Part shown: positions 53,806-63,449 of the stretch, one piece after another
Layout: every line of letters starts with the position of its first letter
Position numbering within the stretch: the stretch's first letter is position 1
Origin: Glycomyces tritici
GTDB lineage: Bacteria > Actinomycetota > Actinomycetes > Mycobacteriales > Micromonosporaceae
Direction: 5' to 3'
DNA: 64,000 nucleotides
NCBI RefSeq assembly: GCF_030403505.1
Contig: NZ_JAUEMJ010000003.1
Span: 733,690-797,689 of the forward strand
The notes under the pieces: generated by a model
Told to the model about the DNA's origin: nothing
Seen by the model: only the letters and a program-made list of their open reading frames with translations
The model's database searches: none
Made by a program: the position numbers and the translations under genes

Positions 53806-54393
53806 TCAGTCGGCGTCGGGCGCTTCCTGCCAGAGTTCGGGCACGCGCGCCCGGACGGCGGCCATCGCGTCGATGCGGGTGCCGTGCGGGAGCCGGATCA
53901 TGTACCGCGGAGGGTCGGCGGGCAGGACGAAGCTGTCGAGGAGCGGGTCGCCCGGCTCGAGCGGTTCGTGGAGTCGCAGTTCGATGGACCACGACTTGAA
54001 GAAGCGCGACGAGGAGCCGGTGAGGGCGTACTCGTGGAGGCCGATCGCGGCCACGTCGTTCCAGGCGATGACGGCGCCGGCGTCGCGTTCGGTGATCCAC
54101 AGGCCCGCGAAGTCCGTGCTGATCGCGAGGTGGCGGTGGCGTTCGGCCATGCGCAGGCAGACGAAGGCGAGCGTGCCGCAGAAGAGCAGCAGGAAGGCGC
54201 TCCTCCCGAACGACATGAACGGGCCCCTGCCCGGCCGGGCCATGTCCACGGCCGCGAGCACCGTGAGGACCGCGCCGAGCACGGCGAGCGCGGCGGAGGC
54301 GGCGCCGAAGCACGCCCATCTGCAGGCGATGCGGCGGCCGATGGGGACGGGCGTCGCGTCCGGTGACGGCGTCGAAGCCGGTGCGGGGTACAT
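53806..54393 (-). CDS. Two-helix membrane protein with PH-like domain
   Basis: A 195-residue protein: two membrane helices (about 28-50 and 64-84), then a cytoplasmic beta-rich domain (F-A-G-L-W-I-T-E-R...W-N-D-V-A-A-I-G-L-H) like bacterial PH (YdbS/STM3941-like) domains. It is unrelated by name but similar in architecture to the divergent gene at 54495. Function unknown. Confidence 0.65.
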   Translation of the reverse strand: MYPAPASTPSPDATPVPIGRRIACRWACFGAASAALAVLGAVLTVLAAVDMARPGRGPFMSFGRSAFLLLFCGTLAFVCLRMAERHRHLAISTDFAGLWITERDAGAVIAWNDVAAIGLHEYALTGSSSRFFKSWSIELRLHEPLEPGDPLLDSFVLPADPPRYMIRLPHGTRIDAMAAVRARVPELWQEAPDAD

Positions 54394-54494
54394 GGTGGGC
54401 CAGCCTAGGAGCCGTCGTCCACCGCGGTGGACGGTCTCACGTCCGTGGCGTGTGTCGCCTCGTCTCGCTAGAGTTGCCGCCGAGGAGGTGAGCC

Positions 54495-55088
54495 GTGCGC
54501 AGGAGCTCGGAATGGGTGGCCATCGAGCGCAGTTCGCCGACCCGCCGGATCTCCACGCTGGTGCTCTACTCGCTCGCGTGCGCCGCGTTCATCACCGGCC
54601 TGTACCTGCTCGTGCGCACCGAGCCGGCCACGCTCGACTCCGGTGAGCCGAACCCGGTGGCGGGACTGCCCGGGTTCTTCACCGTGATGGCCGTGCTCGG
54701 GGCGACCAGCTTCCTCGTGCCGCTGGTGCGGCCGCCGAAACTCATGGTCAACCACTTCGGGCTGCGGGTGCGGGCCGGGTTCGGCAAGAGCCTGCTCATC
54801 CCGTGGAGCAACATCGAGGAGCTGGCCGCGATCCACGTCGGGTCGAAGCGGCGCGGCACCTCGTACCTCTTGTTCGCGGCCGACAACTACCTCGGGCGCG
54901 GCGGCTCCGACCGGCCCGGGTTCCTCGGGCGCTCAGTGCTGCGCGAGGCGAACCGGGCCACCGAGGGACTGGTCGCGGGGTTCGATCTCGCGGTGCGCTG
55001 CAAGGACTTCGCCCTCGAACCGCAGCAGCTGCTGGCGCGGCTGGCCTCGTTCGCGCCGGGGCACGTGCAGGTCGTCGACCGGCTCTGA
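54495..55088 (+). CDS. Two-helix membrane protein with PH-like domain
   Basis: A 197-residue protein. Two membrane helices (about 22-40 and 60-78) are followed by a beta-rich part (V-N-H-F-G-L-R-V-R...I-P-W-S-N-I-E-E-L-A-A-I-H-V) matching the PH-like pattern of the neighbouring minus-strand gene. GTG 54495 follows GAGGAGG; an earlier GTG at 54489 is out of phase. The two adjacent genes look like diverged paralogues. Confidence 0.65.
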   Translation: MRRSSEWVAIERSSPTRRISTLVLYSLACAAFITGLYLLVRTEPATLDSGEPNPVAGLPGFFTVMAVLGATSFLVPLVRPPKLMVNHFGLRVRAGFGKSLLIPWSNIEELAAIHVGSKRRGTSYLLFAADNYLGRGGSDRPGFLGRSVLREANRATEGLVAGFDLAVRCKDFALEPQQLLARLASFAPGHVQVVDRL

Positions 55089-55323
55089 GGCGCGACGCGC
55101 CGGTTTGTTCGCCCTGAGCGAAATGCTGCGCGCCCGCACGTCGCGGCCCTGGCCATCCGGGGGCCGGGCCCGGGATGCGCGGCTCGCCCCAAATGCCGCT
55201 CCCTGACCCGTGCTGGTGATCCGTACACTGGAGGCGACCTGACGTCCCACGCCCCTGGACCGAAGGTCGCCTCAACCGCCCGGCCACTCTCGCCGGCGGA
55301 CCGTCCAGCATTTGGGGGTACCC

Positions 55324-56391
55324 GTGGCGTCGATCCCGGACGAGGGCCTGCGCGCGACCCTGGCCACCATGGCGCCCGGCACCGCGCTGCGCGACGGCCT
55401 GGAGCGCATCCTGAGGGGCCGCACCGGCGCCCTCATCGTCGTCGGCTGCGACAGCCAGGTCGAGGAGATCTGCACCGGCGGCTTCGAGCTCGACATCGAG
55501 TTCTCCGCCACCCGCCTGCGCGAACTGTGCAAGATGGACGGCGCGATCGTCATCACCACCGACGGCTCGCGCATCGTGCGCGCCGGCGTCCACCTCATGC
55601 CCGACCCCTCGATCCACTCGAACGAGTCGGGCACCCGGCACCGCACCGCCGAACGCGTCGCCATCCAGACCGGCTTCCCCGTCATCTCCGTCAGCCAGTC
55701 GATGCACACCATCGGCCTGTACATGGGCGCGATCCACCACCTGCTCGAACCGTCCACGCAGATCCTCTCCCGCGCCAACCAGGCCCTCGCCACCCTCGAG
55801 CGGTACAAGCTGCGCCTCGACGAGGTCGCCGGCAGCCTCTCCAGCCTCGAGATCGAAGACCTCGTGACGGTGCGCGACGCCGTCACCGTCCTCCAGCGCC
55901 TCGAAATGGCCCGCCACATCGCCGACGAGGTCGAAGGCCACGTCATCGAACTCGGCACCGACGGGCGGCTCCTCGCCCTCCAGCTCGACGAGCTCATGGC
56001 CGGCGTCGACACCGACCGCGAACTCATCGTCCGCGACTACCTCCCCGACGGCGCCGACCACCGCAAGGCCCTGCGCAACGTCGACCGCATGGGCTCCCCC
56101 GAACTGCTCGACCTCATCGCGGTCGCCCGCTCACTCGGCTACCCGAACTCGCCCGACGTGCTCGACCGGCGCGTGAGCCCCCGCGGCTACCGCATGCTCG
56201 CCAAGGTCCCGCGCCTGCCCGAAGCCGTGATCGAACGGGTCGTCGGCCACTTCGGGGCGCTCCCCGAACTCCTGGGCGTCACCGTCGAGGAACTGCAGGA
56301 CGTCGACGGCATCGGCCCCGGACGGGCGCAGAGCATCCGCGAGTCGCTGACCCGCCTCGCCGAGGTCTCGATCCTCGACCGGTACCTCTAG
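55324..56391 (+). CDS. disA: DNA integrity scanning protein / diadenylate cyclase
   Basis: DisA makes c-di-AMP from ATP and scans DNA for lesions. At 355 residues it has the family length. The cyclase motifs are D72-G73-A74 and G-T-R-H-R (103-107). The helical spine and C-terminal helix-hairpin-helix (V-D-G-I-G-P-G-R-A-Q-S-I near 325-336) bind branched DNA. GTG 55324 has GGGGG 6 bases upstream; TTG 55312 is a weaker option. radA, its usual neighbour, is not in the window. Confidence 0.96.
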   Translation: MASIPDEGLRATLATMAPGTALRDGLERILRGRTGALIVVGCDSQVEEICTGGFELDIEFSATRLRELCKMDGAIVITTDGSRIVRAGVHLMPDPSIHSNESGTRHRTAERVAIQTGFPVISVSQSMHTIGLYMGAIHHLLEPSTQILSRANQALATLERYKLRLDEVAGSLSSLEIEDLVTVRDAVTVLQRLEMARHIADEVEGHVIELGTDGRLLALQLDELMAGVDTDRELIVRDYLPDGADHRKALRNVDRMGSPELLDLIAVARSLGYPNSPDVLDRRVSPRGYRMLAKVPRLPEAVIERVVGHFGALPELLGVTVEELQDVDGIGPGRAQSIRESLTRLAEVSILDRYL

Positions 56392-56417
56392 GACCGCCCG
56401 GCGCAGCGGGCCGGCCG

Positions 56418-57080
56418 CTAGGTCAGGCGCAGGTTCGTCGGCGCCGAGACCGCCTCGCCCAGCCGCGCCCGCAGCTCGTACTCGCCCGCGGGCAGCTCCC
56501 GGCGGGCGCCCGAGCACGCCTCCTCCGACGCCAGACCGTCCACCGTGAACTCCACGGTCTGGCCCGCGCCGTCGCTCAACTGGACCTCCTCGCCCTGCGG
56601 GGTCTCACAGTGCGCGGTCGAATAGACGATGTCCGCACCGGCGGTCAACTCGACGGCGACCTCCCGCAGGTTCGCCGTGCACGCCGTGTCCGCGCCGCTG
56701 GCGACCAGGACGCTCACCGGCACCTCCGAACCCGACCGCACCTCGTCGAACGCGGCCACCACCTGCAGCATGAGGTCGTCGGGCGAGCACGCCACCACCG
56801 CCGGCTCGGTCGGGGACGGCGAGTCGCTCGGCTCGGCCGCGGTCGGCGTCTCCCGCACGTACGGCCGGTTCACGGTCGACGAAACGGACGGCGGCTGCCA
56901 CTCGTTCTGGGCCGAGTCGCCCTTCGCCTCAGGCCCCTCTTCACCGCCGCCGAGCGCACTGAGCCCGAGCACGACCAGGACCACCAGCGCGAGCACCGCC
57001 CCGGCCACGATCGCCCGCCGCTTCCAGTAGACCGACTCCGGCTGCGAGCCCTTCACGAACTTGCCCTTGAAACCCTGCAC
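56418..57080 (-). CDS. Membrane-anchored hypothetical protein
   Basis: A 220-residue protein with a basic N-terminal segment (K-G-K-F-V-K-G-S-Q), one membrane helix (about 25-43) and an external part: a P/S/T-rich linker, then a domain with four cysteines (A-C-S-P, T-A-C-T, H-C-E-T, A-C-S-G). It lies between disA and mutY, where other actinomycetes have similar membrane proteins; its role is unknown. Confidence 0.7.
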   Translation of the reverse strand: MQGFKGKFVKGSQPESVYWKRRAIVAGAVLALVVLVVLGLSALGGGEEGPEAKGDSAQNEWQPPSVSSTVNRPYVRETPTAAEPSDSPSPTEPAVVACSPDDLMLQVVAAFDEVRSGSEVPVSVLVASGADTACTANLREVAVELTAGADIVYSTAHCETPQGEEVQLSDGAGQTVEFTVDGLASEEACSGARRELPAGEYELRARLGEAVSAPTNLRLT

Positions 57081-57212
57081 GCCGGGACGCTAACGCAGCG
57101 AAGCGGCATGCGAGCGGAAATACACGCGAGTCCGGCCGAGCCGAAACGCCGCGGCCCCGCTGCGGACGACCCTCCCGAGCGCATGTCGGACCCCGCGCCC
57201 ACAATGGGAGGC

Positions 57213-58115
57213 ATGCGAGCCGCCGACACCCTGCCGACCCTGCCCGCCCCCGACACCGTGAGCGGCCGGCTCCTCCCCTGGTTCGACGCCCACAACCGCA
57301 CCGAACTGCCCTGGCGCCGACCGGGGACCACCGCGTGGGGCGTGCTCGTCTCCGAGGTCATGAGCCAGCAGACGCAGGTCGCCCGCGCCGCCCCCGTGTG
57401 GGAGTCCTGGATGGCCCGCTGGCCGACTCCGGCCGACCTCGCCGCCGCCCCGACTGCGGACGTCCTGCGCGAATGGGGCCGCATGGGCTACCCGCGCCGG
57501 GCCCTGCGCCTGCAGGAGTGCGCGCGGATCGTCGCCACCGAGCACGGCGGCGTCGTGCCCGCCGACCCGGTCGAGCTCGTGAAGCTGCCCGGCATCGGCG
57601 TCTACACCGCCGCCGCGGTCGCGGTCTTCCACTACGGCCGCCGGCACGCGGTCGTGGACACCAACGTGCGCCGCGTCGTCGCCCGCCTCGGCGGGCAGAG
57701 CGACGCCGGCACCGCCACCACCCGCGCGGACCTGACGGCCGCCGAGGCGCTGCTGCCCGATGACGCGCCGACCGCGGCCCGGGTCTCGGTGGCGCTCATG
57801 GAGCTGGGCGCGCTGGTGTGCAAGGCGCGCGCGCCCGAGTGCGGCGCGTGCCCGGTGAGCGACGTGTGCGGGTTCTCCGGCCAGGAGGTCCCGGCGGGGC
57901 CGAGCCGCAAGCGCCAGAAGTACAAGGGCACCAACCGGCATGTGCGCGGTGAGGTGATGGCCCTGCTCAGGGAGGCCGAGGGGCCGGTGGAGCGGGCGCG
58001 GATCGACGCCGTGTGGCCGGATCGGAGGATGCTCGACGAGGCCGTCGCGCAGCTCATCACCGAGGGCCTGATCGGCACCGACGAATCGGGACGATTCGAA
58101 CTCCCGAGTCGGTGA
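57213..58115 (+). CDS. mutY: A/G-specific adenine glycosylase
   Basis: MutY removes adenine mispaired with 8-oxoguanine. The catalytic acid E48 lies in S-E-V-M-S-Q-Q-T-Q-V, the helix-hairpin-helix is K-L-P-G-I-G-V-Y-T-A-A (124-134), and D149 is in V-V-D-T-N-V-R-R-V. The [4Fe-4S] loop has C203, C210, C213 and C219 in the exact C-x6-C-x2-C-x5-C spacing. The length is 300 residues. Start choice is uncertain: ATG 57213 is only one base after GGGAGG; ATG 57183 (MSDPAP) is possible. Confidence 0.95.
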   Translation: MRAADTLPTLPAPDTVSGRLLPWFDAHNRTELPWRRPGTTAWGVLVSEVMSQQTQVARAAPVWESWMARWPTPADLAAAPTADVLREWGRMGYPRRALRLQECARIVATEHGGVVPADPVELVKLPGIGVYTAAAVAVFHYGRRHAVVDTNVRRVVARLGGQSDAGTATTRADLTAAEALLPDDAPTAARVSVALMELGALVCKARAPECGACPVSDVCGFSGQEVPAGPSRKRQKYKGTNRHVRGEVMALLREAEGPVERARIDAVWPDRRMLDEAVAQLITEGLIGTDESGRFELPSR

Positions 58116-58424
58116 CAAAGGCCCCGGGTACTGGTAGCGTCGGAACTGAGAGAACTTCACGATGCTCGGTCGGCGCCGATTCTCATATCGGCGGCCCTGG
58201 GTCGAACCTCACTCGTCACCAAGTGAGGCGCCGGAAGGACCACCAGGTCCACTCACCGCCGGTGCCAGGGCCGAATCGCCTACCGTAGGCCCGTCCCCGA
58301 GCGGCCGGCCAGGAACACGACGACGCGGCTCGCGCCAAGAACCGTCGCGTCGACCGCGGACCGGACGCACGAAATGCGGGCCATGTGGGAGCGGACGCCT
58401 TGAGCGACGGACGCGACCGAGCAA

Positions 58425-58653
58425 CGGCAATGCCGTTCCGGTACCGCGCGCTCAGACCGGGGCGGCATTGTTACGTTGCCGAGTACATTGACGGCTCGCA
58501 AGCTTCGCCGAGACCGGCAACGCCGTTCCGGTACCGCGCGCTCAGACCGGGGCGGCATTGTTACGTTGCCGAGCACATTGACGGCTCGCAAGCTTCGCCG
58601 AGACCGGCAATGCCGTTCCGGTACCGCGCGCTCAGACCGGGGCGGCATCGTTA
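58425..58653. repeat. 90-bp tandem repeat, 2.5 copies, each with a long inverted repeat
   Basis: CGGCAATGCCGTTCCGGTAC recurs at 90-bp spacing (58425, 58515, 58605). Copies 1 and 2 differ at about two bases. Each holds CAATGCCG-TT-CCGGT...ACCGG-GG-CGGCATTG, a 41-nt hairpin. The region 58116-58796 has no credible gene; open frames across the array follow from its 90-bp period. Confidence 0.9.
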
Positions 58654-58796
58654 CCTCCAGAACCCCGAGACTTCCTCGCATCTCAAAAAATGTCGGACCC
58701 CTATGGGAGGGTGTCCTTTTCACTGGTAGTGGTGAAGGTGGGACTGGGCGGGTACCCGGGGCCACCCGTATGACCGCTACGACCTGCGCAAACACC

Positions 58797-59663
58797 TCAA
58801 GCCGCCTCCGGCTCCCTCGCCACCGGCGCCTCCGCGCGCTTCGCCCAGCGGACCAGCCACCACACGATGAGCACCGCCGGCAGGCCCTTGAGCATCACCC
58901 CGGCCAGCACGCCGAGCGCGCCCAGCCCGAGCCCGTCCCGCAGCAGCGGCGAGTTCCACAGCGCGTGCAGCACGATCACCCCCGCCAGCGCCCCTGCCGC
59001 CACCCATACCGACCGCATCGTCCGCCGCGTCGCCGCATACGCCACCCCCGCGCCCACGATCGCCGTGAACACCGCATGGCTCCACAGCCCCGCGAGCACC
59101 CCGCGCACGATGAACACCGCGACCACCGGCTCGACCACGTCCCCGGCCCGGTTCAGGACCGTGCTCGACATCGCGAACGCGTACCCCTCCACGATCTGGA
59201 ACCCCACCCCGCAGAACGCGCCCAGCACGATCCCGTCGAGCACGCCGTGCACCCGCCCCCACGCGATCGCGACCACCAGGACCACGCCCGCGGCCTTCAC
59301 GACCTCCTCCACCACCGGCGCGGCCAGCACCGGCGACCACCGCTCGGCCCACGCCGGGCCGTTCGCGGTGGCGAGGAGCCCGTGCAGCGCGCGCGAGCCG
59401 AACAGGGACGTCATGACCGCCACGGTCGCGCCCCAGACGAGGCCGATCGCGAGCGCGGCGGCCGGGAGGGCGAGCCGGTCGGCGACGCGTCCGCGCAGCC
59501 ACCAGAACGGGATCGCGAAGAGCGAGAACAGGACCAGGGCGGTCGTGCCGGCGCGCGGGTAGGCGAGGGCGACCGGGAGGGTGTTGTACAGGAGCAGGAT
59601 GCCCGAGGCGCCGATGAGCAGCAGGGCCGTCCACTGCACGGGGGAGGCGGGGTCGATCCGCAT
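58797..59663 (-). CDS. PrsW-family intramembrane metalloprotease
   Basis: A 288-residue protein with eight or so membrane segments. The PrsW motifs are E119-E120-V-V-K, E159 in F-Q-I-V-E-G-Y, H196 in W-S-H-A-V-F-T-A, and H233 in L-H-A-L-W-N. PrsW cleaves anti-sigma factors in Bacillus; targets in actinomycetes are generally unknown. The start 59663 is ATG. The next gene on this strand begins 1 bp upstream of its start (stop 59665), so they are co-transcribed. Confidence 0.88.
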   Translation of the reverse strand: MRIDPASPVQWTALLLIGASGILLLYNTLPVALAYPRAGTTALVLFSLFAIPFWWLRGRVADRLALPAAALAIGLVWGATVAVMTSLFGSRALHGLLATANGPAWAERWSPVLAAPVVEEVVKAAGVVLVVAIAWGRVHGVLDGIVLGAFCGVGFQIVEGYAFAMSSTVLNRAGDVVEPVVAVFIVRGVLAGLWSHAVFTAIVGAGVAYAATRRTMRSVWVAAGALAGVIVLHALWNSPLLRDGLGLGALGVLAGVMLKGLPAVLIVWWLVRWAKRAEAPVAREPEAA

Positions 59664-59664
59664 G

Positions 59665-60192
59665 TCAGGCGGTCCCGAAGGACAGCTGGCCGATGAGCGC
59701 GTCGATTCTGTCCACAGTGGCTGAGTCTAGCGAGGACCCCGTGGCCGTGACCTCAGCGCGGATCGTGTCGTGGACGAAGGCGCACGCGAAGCCCGCGCCG
59801 GTCTCGGTCACGAAGCTGCGCCCGGCGCCCTCGACGCCGTCGGCGGCGCAGTCGCGCGGTTCGGTGAGCTGGACGCCGGGCTGGACCTCGAGGAGGCGCG
59901 TCATCTCGTCGGCCAGGTACTCGGCGTCGAAGTCGTAGGGTCCGGCGACGGCGATGTCCACTTCCGCTTCGCCCACAAGGAATTCGACGCGGCCGGAGCC
60001 GGGCTGGTAGTAGCCGGGGCGCATCCGGACCTCGTCGGGGGCGGTGAGGGTGACGCCGGCGAGGGTGAACGTCTCGCCGCCCACGTCGACCGTGGGGGAG
60101 ACGGCCTTGTTCAAAAGGGGCACCCCGAGCGCGAACGTGAGGACCACCGCGGCGACGGCGGTGGCGATGGCGAGGCTCTTCGTGCGAGTCAC
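59665..60192 (-). CDS. Membrane-anchored hypothetical protein, co-transcribed with PrsW-like gene
   Basis: A 175-residue protein with a short cytoplasmic tail, one membrane helix (about 8-28) and an external domain that includes a C-x(n)-C pair (D-C-A-A-D and F-A-C-A-F). It is the first gene of a two-gene unit with the intramembrane protease, so it could be a substrate or partner. This is inference from position; no domain is recognised. Confidence 0.65.
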   Translation of the reverse strand: MTRTKSLAIATAVAAVVLTFALGVPLLNKAVSPTVDVGGETFTLAGVTLTAPDEVRMRPGYYQPGSGRVEFLVGEAEVDIAVAGPYDFDAEYLADEMTRLLEVQPGVQLTEPRDCAADGVEGAGRSFVTETGAGFACAFVHDTIRAEVTATGSSLDSATVDRIDALIGQLSFGTA

Positions 60193-60652
60193 GCTTCAAG
60201 CGTGGCACGTGCTCTCCGGCGGCGCATCGGGAATGCCCGCGTGCGGGAGGGGATCGGGGGGTTTGCGGCCACCGGGGCGCGAGGGCGGGGCCGGGTCCGG
60301 CTGCGCGGGGCGGGGTTTCGGTGCGTGTGCGCAGCAAGGCTGGTCGCTTGGGGCGCAGTGCTTTACGGCTGCGGGGCGATCCGTGCGCGCAGGCGCGGCC
60401 GGTTCGCGGTGAGGAGGCGGGCCCTGAGGGAGGGCCCGCGACCTCGATCGTCAGAATCCGCGGCGCCGACGTCCGCGGCTTCGATGGGGCATTGCGTTCA
60501 CGGTTCGCATGCTGCGCCGCAGGGGCGGCTCACCGGCTTCGCCGTGGGTGGCCGGAAGGGTGGTCCGGCCTTGGTTCCTTCGCCGTGTGGTCACGGCGCT
60601 ACTTGCTGCTTGCCAGTGGTGGTGCCTGGTCGGTGGCACCTCCGCTGCTCTT
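60193..60652. other. Intergenic region downstream of bldC
   Basis: About 460 bp. A 9-bp-arm hairpin (60618-60643, one mismatch) begins 10 bp from the bldC stop and is probably its terminator. A second hairpin, GCGGGCCCT/AGGGCCCGC over GAGGG, is at 60417-60439. No gene is seen. Confidence 0.6.
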
Positions 60653-60874
60653 TTACTCAGCGGCGACGCGCTGAGTGGGGATGTCACCGTTGATCAGGGC
60701 GCGGATCTCGGACTCGCGGTAGCGGCGGTGGCCACCGAGGGTCCGGATCGCCGAGATCTTGCCGGCCTTCGCCCAACGGGTGACCGTCTTGGGGTCGACG
60801 CGGAACATCGCGGCGACTTCGGACGGGGTAAGCAGGGCCTCGGATTCCACCGGAAGGTTCAGCTCTGTCGTCAT
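60653..60874 (-). CDS. bldC: BldC, MerR-like developmental regulator
   Basis: BldC is a small DNA-binding protein controlling the onset of development in streptomycetes. The 73-residue product has the near-invariant core [20 protein letters not shown] then [21 protein letters not shown] 60874 is preceded by GGAGGAG. An extension of the upstream gene overlaps the first 190 bases out of phase. The Leu/Phe/Val dehydrogenase nearby matches the known actinomycete order. Confidence 0.97.
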   Translation of the reverse strand: MTTELNLPVESEALLTPSEVAAMFRVDPKTVTRWAKAGKISAIRTLGGHRRYRESEIRALINGDIPTQRVAAE

Positions 60875-61958
60875 CGTTCTTCTCCTCCACAGACGGGCTG
60901 CGAATCACCGGCGCCGAGCCTTGATTCGTTCCTTCTGCAATCGTCCGGCCTGTCGTAGATGTCCGACATAGGCCGAACGGCCGATTTTGCTTGGACTTTC
61001 CGCTCGGTGCCCTCATCCGAGTGATCACTCCACATGCGAATGCCCTGGCAGCGGGCTCGCCGTGCCGCAGTGTCCGAGGTAAGTTCAAACGCTCCGCGAG
61101 ACGACGATCACGCCATCGGTCAACAAGGCGGGCATAGCAGTCCTGCGCCTCTTCCGGCTCAGAAGCACCGAGATGGTCCAGGGCCTGCCAGGTGAGGTCC
61201 ACCGAGTCCTCGGCCCGCAGCTCCTCGGGGTCCATGCGGGCGGCGAGCCCGCCGTAGTCGAGCTCCACGACCGAGTCGCGGTGGAAGCCGTCGAGCCAGT
61301 CGCCGGTCTCGGCGAGGGCCTCGGCCAGTTCGGCGCCTTCGCCGAACTCGGCCCGCACCAGGTTTCGGGCGACCACGAGCCCCGTGCGGGCCTTGGCGAT
61401 CGGGGTGCGGTAGCGCAGTTGGGCGACGCCGCGCTGGATCACCAGCTCGCGGTCCTCGGCCCGCACGGCCGCGAACCAGCGCAGCGGCACGGACCAGGAC
61501 GCGACGTGCTCGTGTGAGTCCGCGGGCGCGTCGTGGCGGTCGGCGCCGTCGTCCAGTTCCACGACTTCGGCCGCGGAGGAGAGGAACTCGGGCGGGAACA
61601 GGGCGTCGGCGACGGCCTCGGGGGTCAGCCGCCGCACCTCCAGGGCGGAGGCGGCGATCCGGTAGCGGAGGTTCCAGGGGCAGATGAGGGGATCGCCGTC
61701 GCGGCCGCGGTCGATGACGTACGCGTCGCGCGGGAACGAGGGCACGCCGCGCCAGGGCCACCCGATGCGCTCGTACAGCGCCTCGCGGCGCAGCCGCGGC
61801 CCCTCGAGGGGGTCGACCGCGCGCCCGGACGCGGCGTACGCACGCCAGTAGTCGGCGTCGACGAACGCCCCCGCCGGCTCATAGACGCGCAGATAGGACG
61901 CGTTCGGTGCGTACACGAAGCGAATACTTCCATAGTCATATGCTGGGGGCGTAGGCAT
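60684..61958 (-). CDS. Conserved hypothetical protein upstream of bldC, frame runs on into bldC
   Basis: The frame gives 424 residues. The first about 300 ([18 protein letters not shown]...[13 protein letters not shown]) look like a real, well-conserved actinomycete protein located between Leu/Phe/Val dehydrogenase and bldC. Function unknown. No stop occurs near the expected end (about 61050); the frame continues through the AT-richer bldC leader and 191 bases into bldC in another phase. The true C-terminus is therefore uncertain. ATG 61958 is the likely start. Confidence 0.7.
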   Translation of the reverse strand: MPTPPAYDYGSIRFVYAPNASYLRVYEPAGAFVDADYWRAYAASGRAVDPLEGPRLRREALYERIGWPWRGVPSFPRDAYVIDRGRDGDPLICPWNLRYRIAASALEVRRLTPEAVADALFPPEFLSSAAEVVELDDGADRHDAPADSHEHVASWSVPLRWFAAVRAEDRELVIQRGVAQLRYRTPIAKARTGLVVARNLVRAEFGEGAELAEALAETGDWLDGFHRDSVVELDYGGLAARMDPEELRAEDSVDLTWQALDHLGASEPEEAQDCYARLVDRWRDRRLAERLNLPRTLRHGEPAARAFACGVITRMRAPSGKSKQNRPFGLCRTSTTGRTIAEGTNQGSAPVIRSPSVEEKNDDDRAEPSGGIRGPAYPVRSRRDVPRRPQDGHPLGEGRQDLGDPDPRWPPPLPRVRDPRPDQR

Positions 61959-62068
61959 ACCCGCGCTACGACAAGAGTGTCGGCCGAGACCCGGCCGCCC
62001 CCCTGGGTGGTGCCCGCAGCGACGGCGGCGCAGGGACACCCCCGCGAGAACGAACTGGAGAGCAAGCC

Positions 62069-63139
62069 ATGAGCATCTTCGACGGCAGCGGCCACGAGCA
62101 GGTCGTGTTCTGCCACGACCCCGATTCGGGTCTGCGCGCGATCATCGCGATCTACTCCACCGCCCTCGGCCCGGCCCTCGGCGGCACCCGCTTCTACCCC
62201 TACGCCTCCGAGGAGGAGGCCCTCCAGGACGTGCTGCACCTCTCAGAGGGCATGGCCTACAAGAACGCGATCGCGGGGCTCGACCACGGCGGCGGCAAGG
62301 CCGTCATCTGGGGCGACCCGGTCGCCGACAAGAGCGAGGCGCTGCTGCGCGCCTACGGCCGCTTCGTGGAGTCGCTGCACGGCCGCTACGTGACCGCCTG
62401 CGACGTCGGCACCTACGTTGAGGACATGGACCACATCGCCCGCGAGACGCGCCACGTGAGCGGGCGCAGCCCGGAGGCCGGCGGGGCCGGGGACTCCTCG
62501 ATCCTCACCGCGTTCGGCGTGTTCCAGGGGATGCGGGCCGCGGCCCAGCACCGGTGGGGCGCGGTGGACCTGGCCGGTCGCACCGTGGGCGTGGCCGGGC
62601 TCGGCAAGGTCGGGCGCCACCTCATCCCGCACCTGCTCGAGGCCGGGGCCGAGGTCGTCGCCTGCGACGTGAACCAGGCCGCGATCGACTGGACGAAGAG
62701 CCACCACCCGCAGGTGCGGATCGTCGCGGACGCCGACGAGCTGATCGCCTCCGGCATCCACGTGTACGCCCCGTGCGCCCTCGGCGGGGTCCTCAACGAG
62801 CAGTCGCTGAAGACCCTGGACGCCGAGATCGTGTGCGGCGCGGCGAACAACCAGCTGGCCGAGGCCGGCATCGCGGCCGAGCTCGACCAGGCCGGCATCC
62901 TCTACTGCCCCGACTACGTGGTCAACTCCGGCGGGGTCATCCAGGTCGCCGACGAGTACGACGGCGCGTTCGACTTCAAGCGGGCCGAGCGGCGCACCGC
63001 CGGGATCTTCGGGACCACCTCGCGCATCCTGGAGCGGGCCAAGGGCGAGGGCACCACCCCGGTCGCCGCCGCGGACGCCCTCGCAGAGGAGCGCATGGCC
63101 GCCGTCGGCCGCCTCCAGCGCGTGCGGCTCTTCCGCTAG
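62069..63139 (+). CDS. Leu/Phe/Val dehydrogenase
   Basis: A 356-residue branched-chain amino-acid dehydrogenase (NAD-dependent oxidative deamination). G-G-T-R-F-Y-P-Y...[14 protein letters not shown] (about 38-77) holds the catalytic lysine region. The Rossmann motif V-A-G-L-G-K-V-G near 173-180 and D-V-N near 198 bind NAD; N-x-x-L...A-A-N-N-Q-L is conserved. The streptomycete valine dehydrogenase occupies the same place near bldC. Substrate preference among Leu, Val and Phe is not certain. Confidence 0.93.
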   Translation: MSIFDGSGHEQVVFCHDPDSGLRAIIAIYSTALGPALGGTRFYPYASEEEALQDVLHLSEGMAYKNAIAGLDHGGGKAVIWGDPVADKSEALLRAYGRFVESLHGRYVTACDVGTYVEDMDHIARETRHVSGRSPEAGGAGDSSILTAFGVFQGMRAAAQHRWGAVDLAGRTVGVAGLGKVGRHLIPHLLEAGAEVVACDVNQAAIDWTKSHHPQVRIVADADELIASGIHVYAPCALGGVLNEQSLKTLDAEIVCGAANNQLAEAGIAAELDQAGILYCPDYVVNSGGVIQVADEYDGAFDFKRAERRTAGIFGTTSRILERAKGEGTTPVAAADALAEERMAAVGRLQRVRLFR

Positions 63140-63176
63140 CGGGAGCCTCCTCGCCGGGCCGGTCCCGACGAGCCGG

Positions 63177-63214
63177 TGATTCCCCGGTGCGCGGCAGTGC
63201 GCACCGGGGGATCA
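63177..63214 (+). terminator. Terminator after the dehydrogenase gene
   Basis: TGATTCCCCGGTGCGC pairs with GCGCACCGGGGGATCA (one T-G pair) over GGCAGT, 37 bp after the stop. Confidence 0.85.
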
Positions 63215-63449
63215 GCAGTCACGGGGTGTCGCCGAACGCCTTCGCAAAGCGAAAACGAGTCTCACGATTCGGGCGGTTGTTCGTCCCGGTCTGGTGGTCA
63301 TCGCCGGTAATCTGTGGCACCCAACTCATGGGCCGGGATGCAGTCCTGCGCTCCAAGGTTGTACCGTAGGAGCCACGAAGAGATTGCAAGCATTCCGGGG
63401 CACCTTATTGGCTGCCCCGATGATTTCTGTGCGAGGGGGTCGAGCCAAC

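Noticed and set aside
55527..57182. A very long plus-strand frame through disA that joins mutY
   Set aside because: It is the out-of-phase shadow of disA read into the mutY frame. Its arginine-rich sequence has no domain, while both genes have clear starts of their own.
58385..58729. A frame encoding 30-residue repeats (M-P-F-R-Y-R-A-L-R-P-G-R)
   Set aside because: It exists only because the DNA repeat is 90 bp. Similar frames are open on the other strand and there is no ribosome site.
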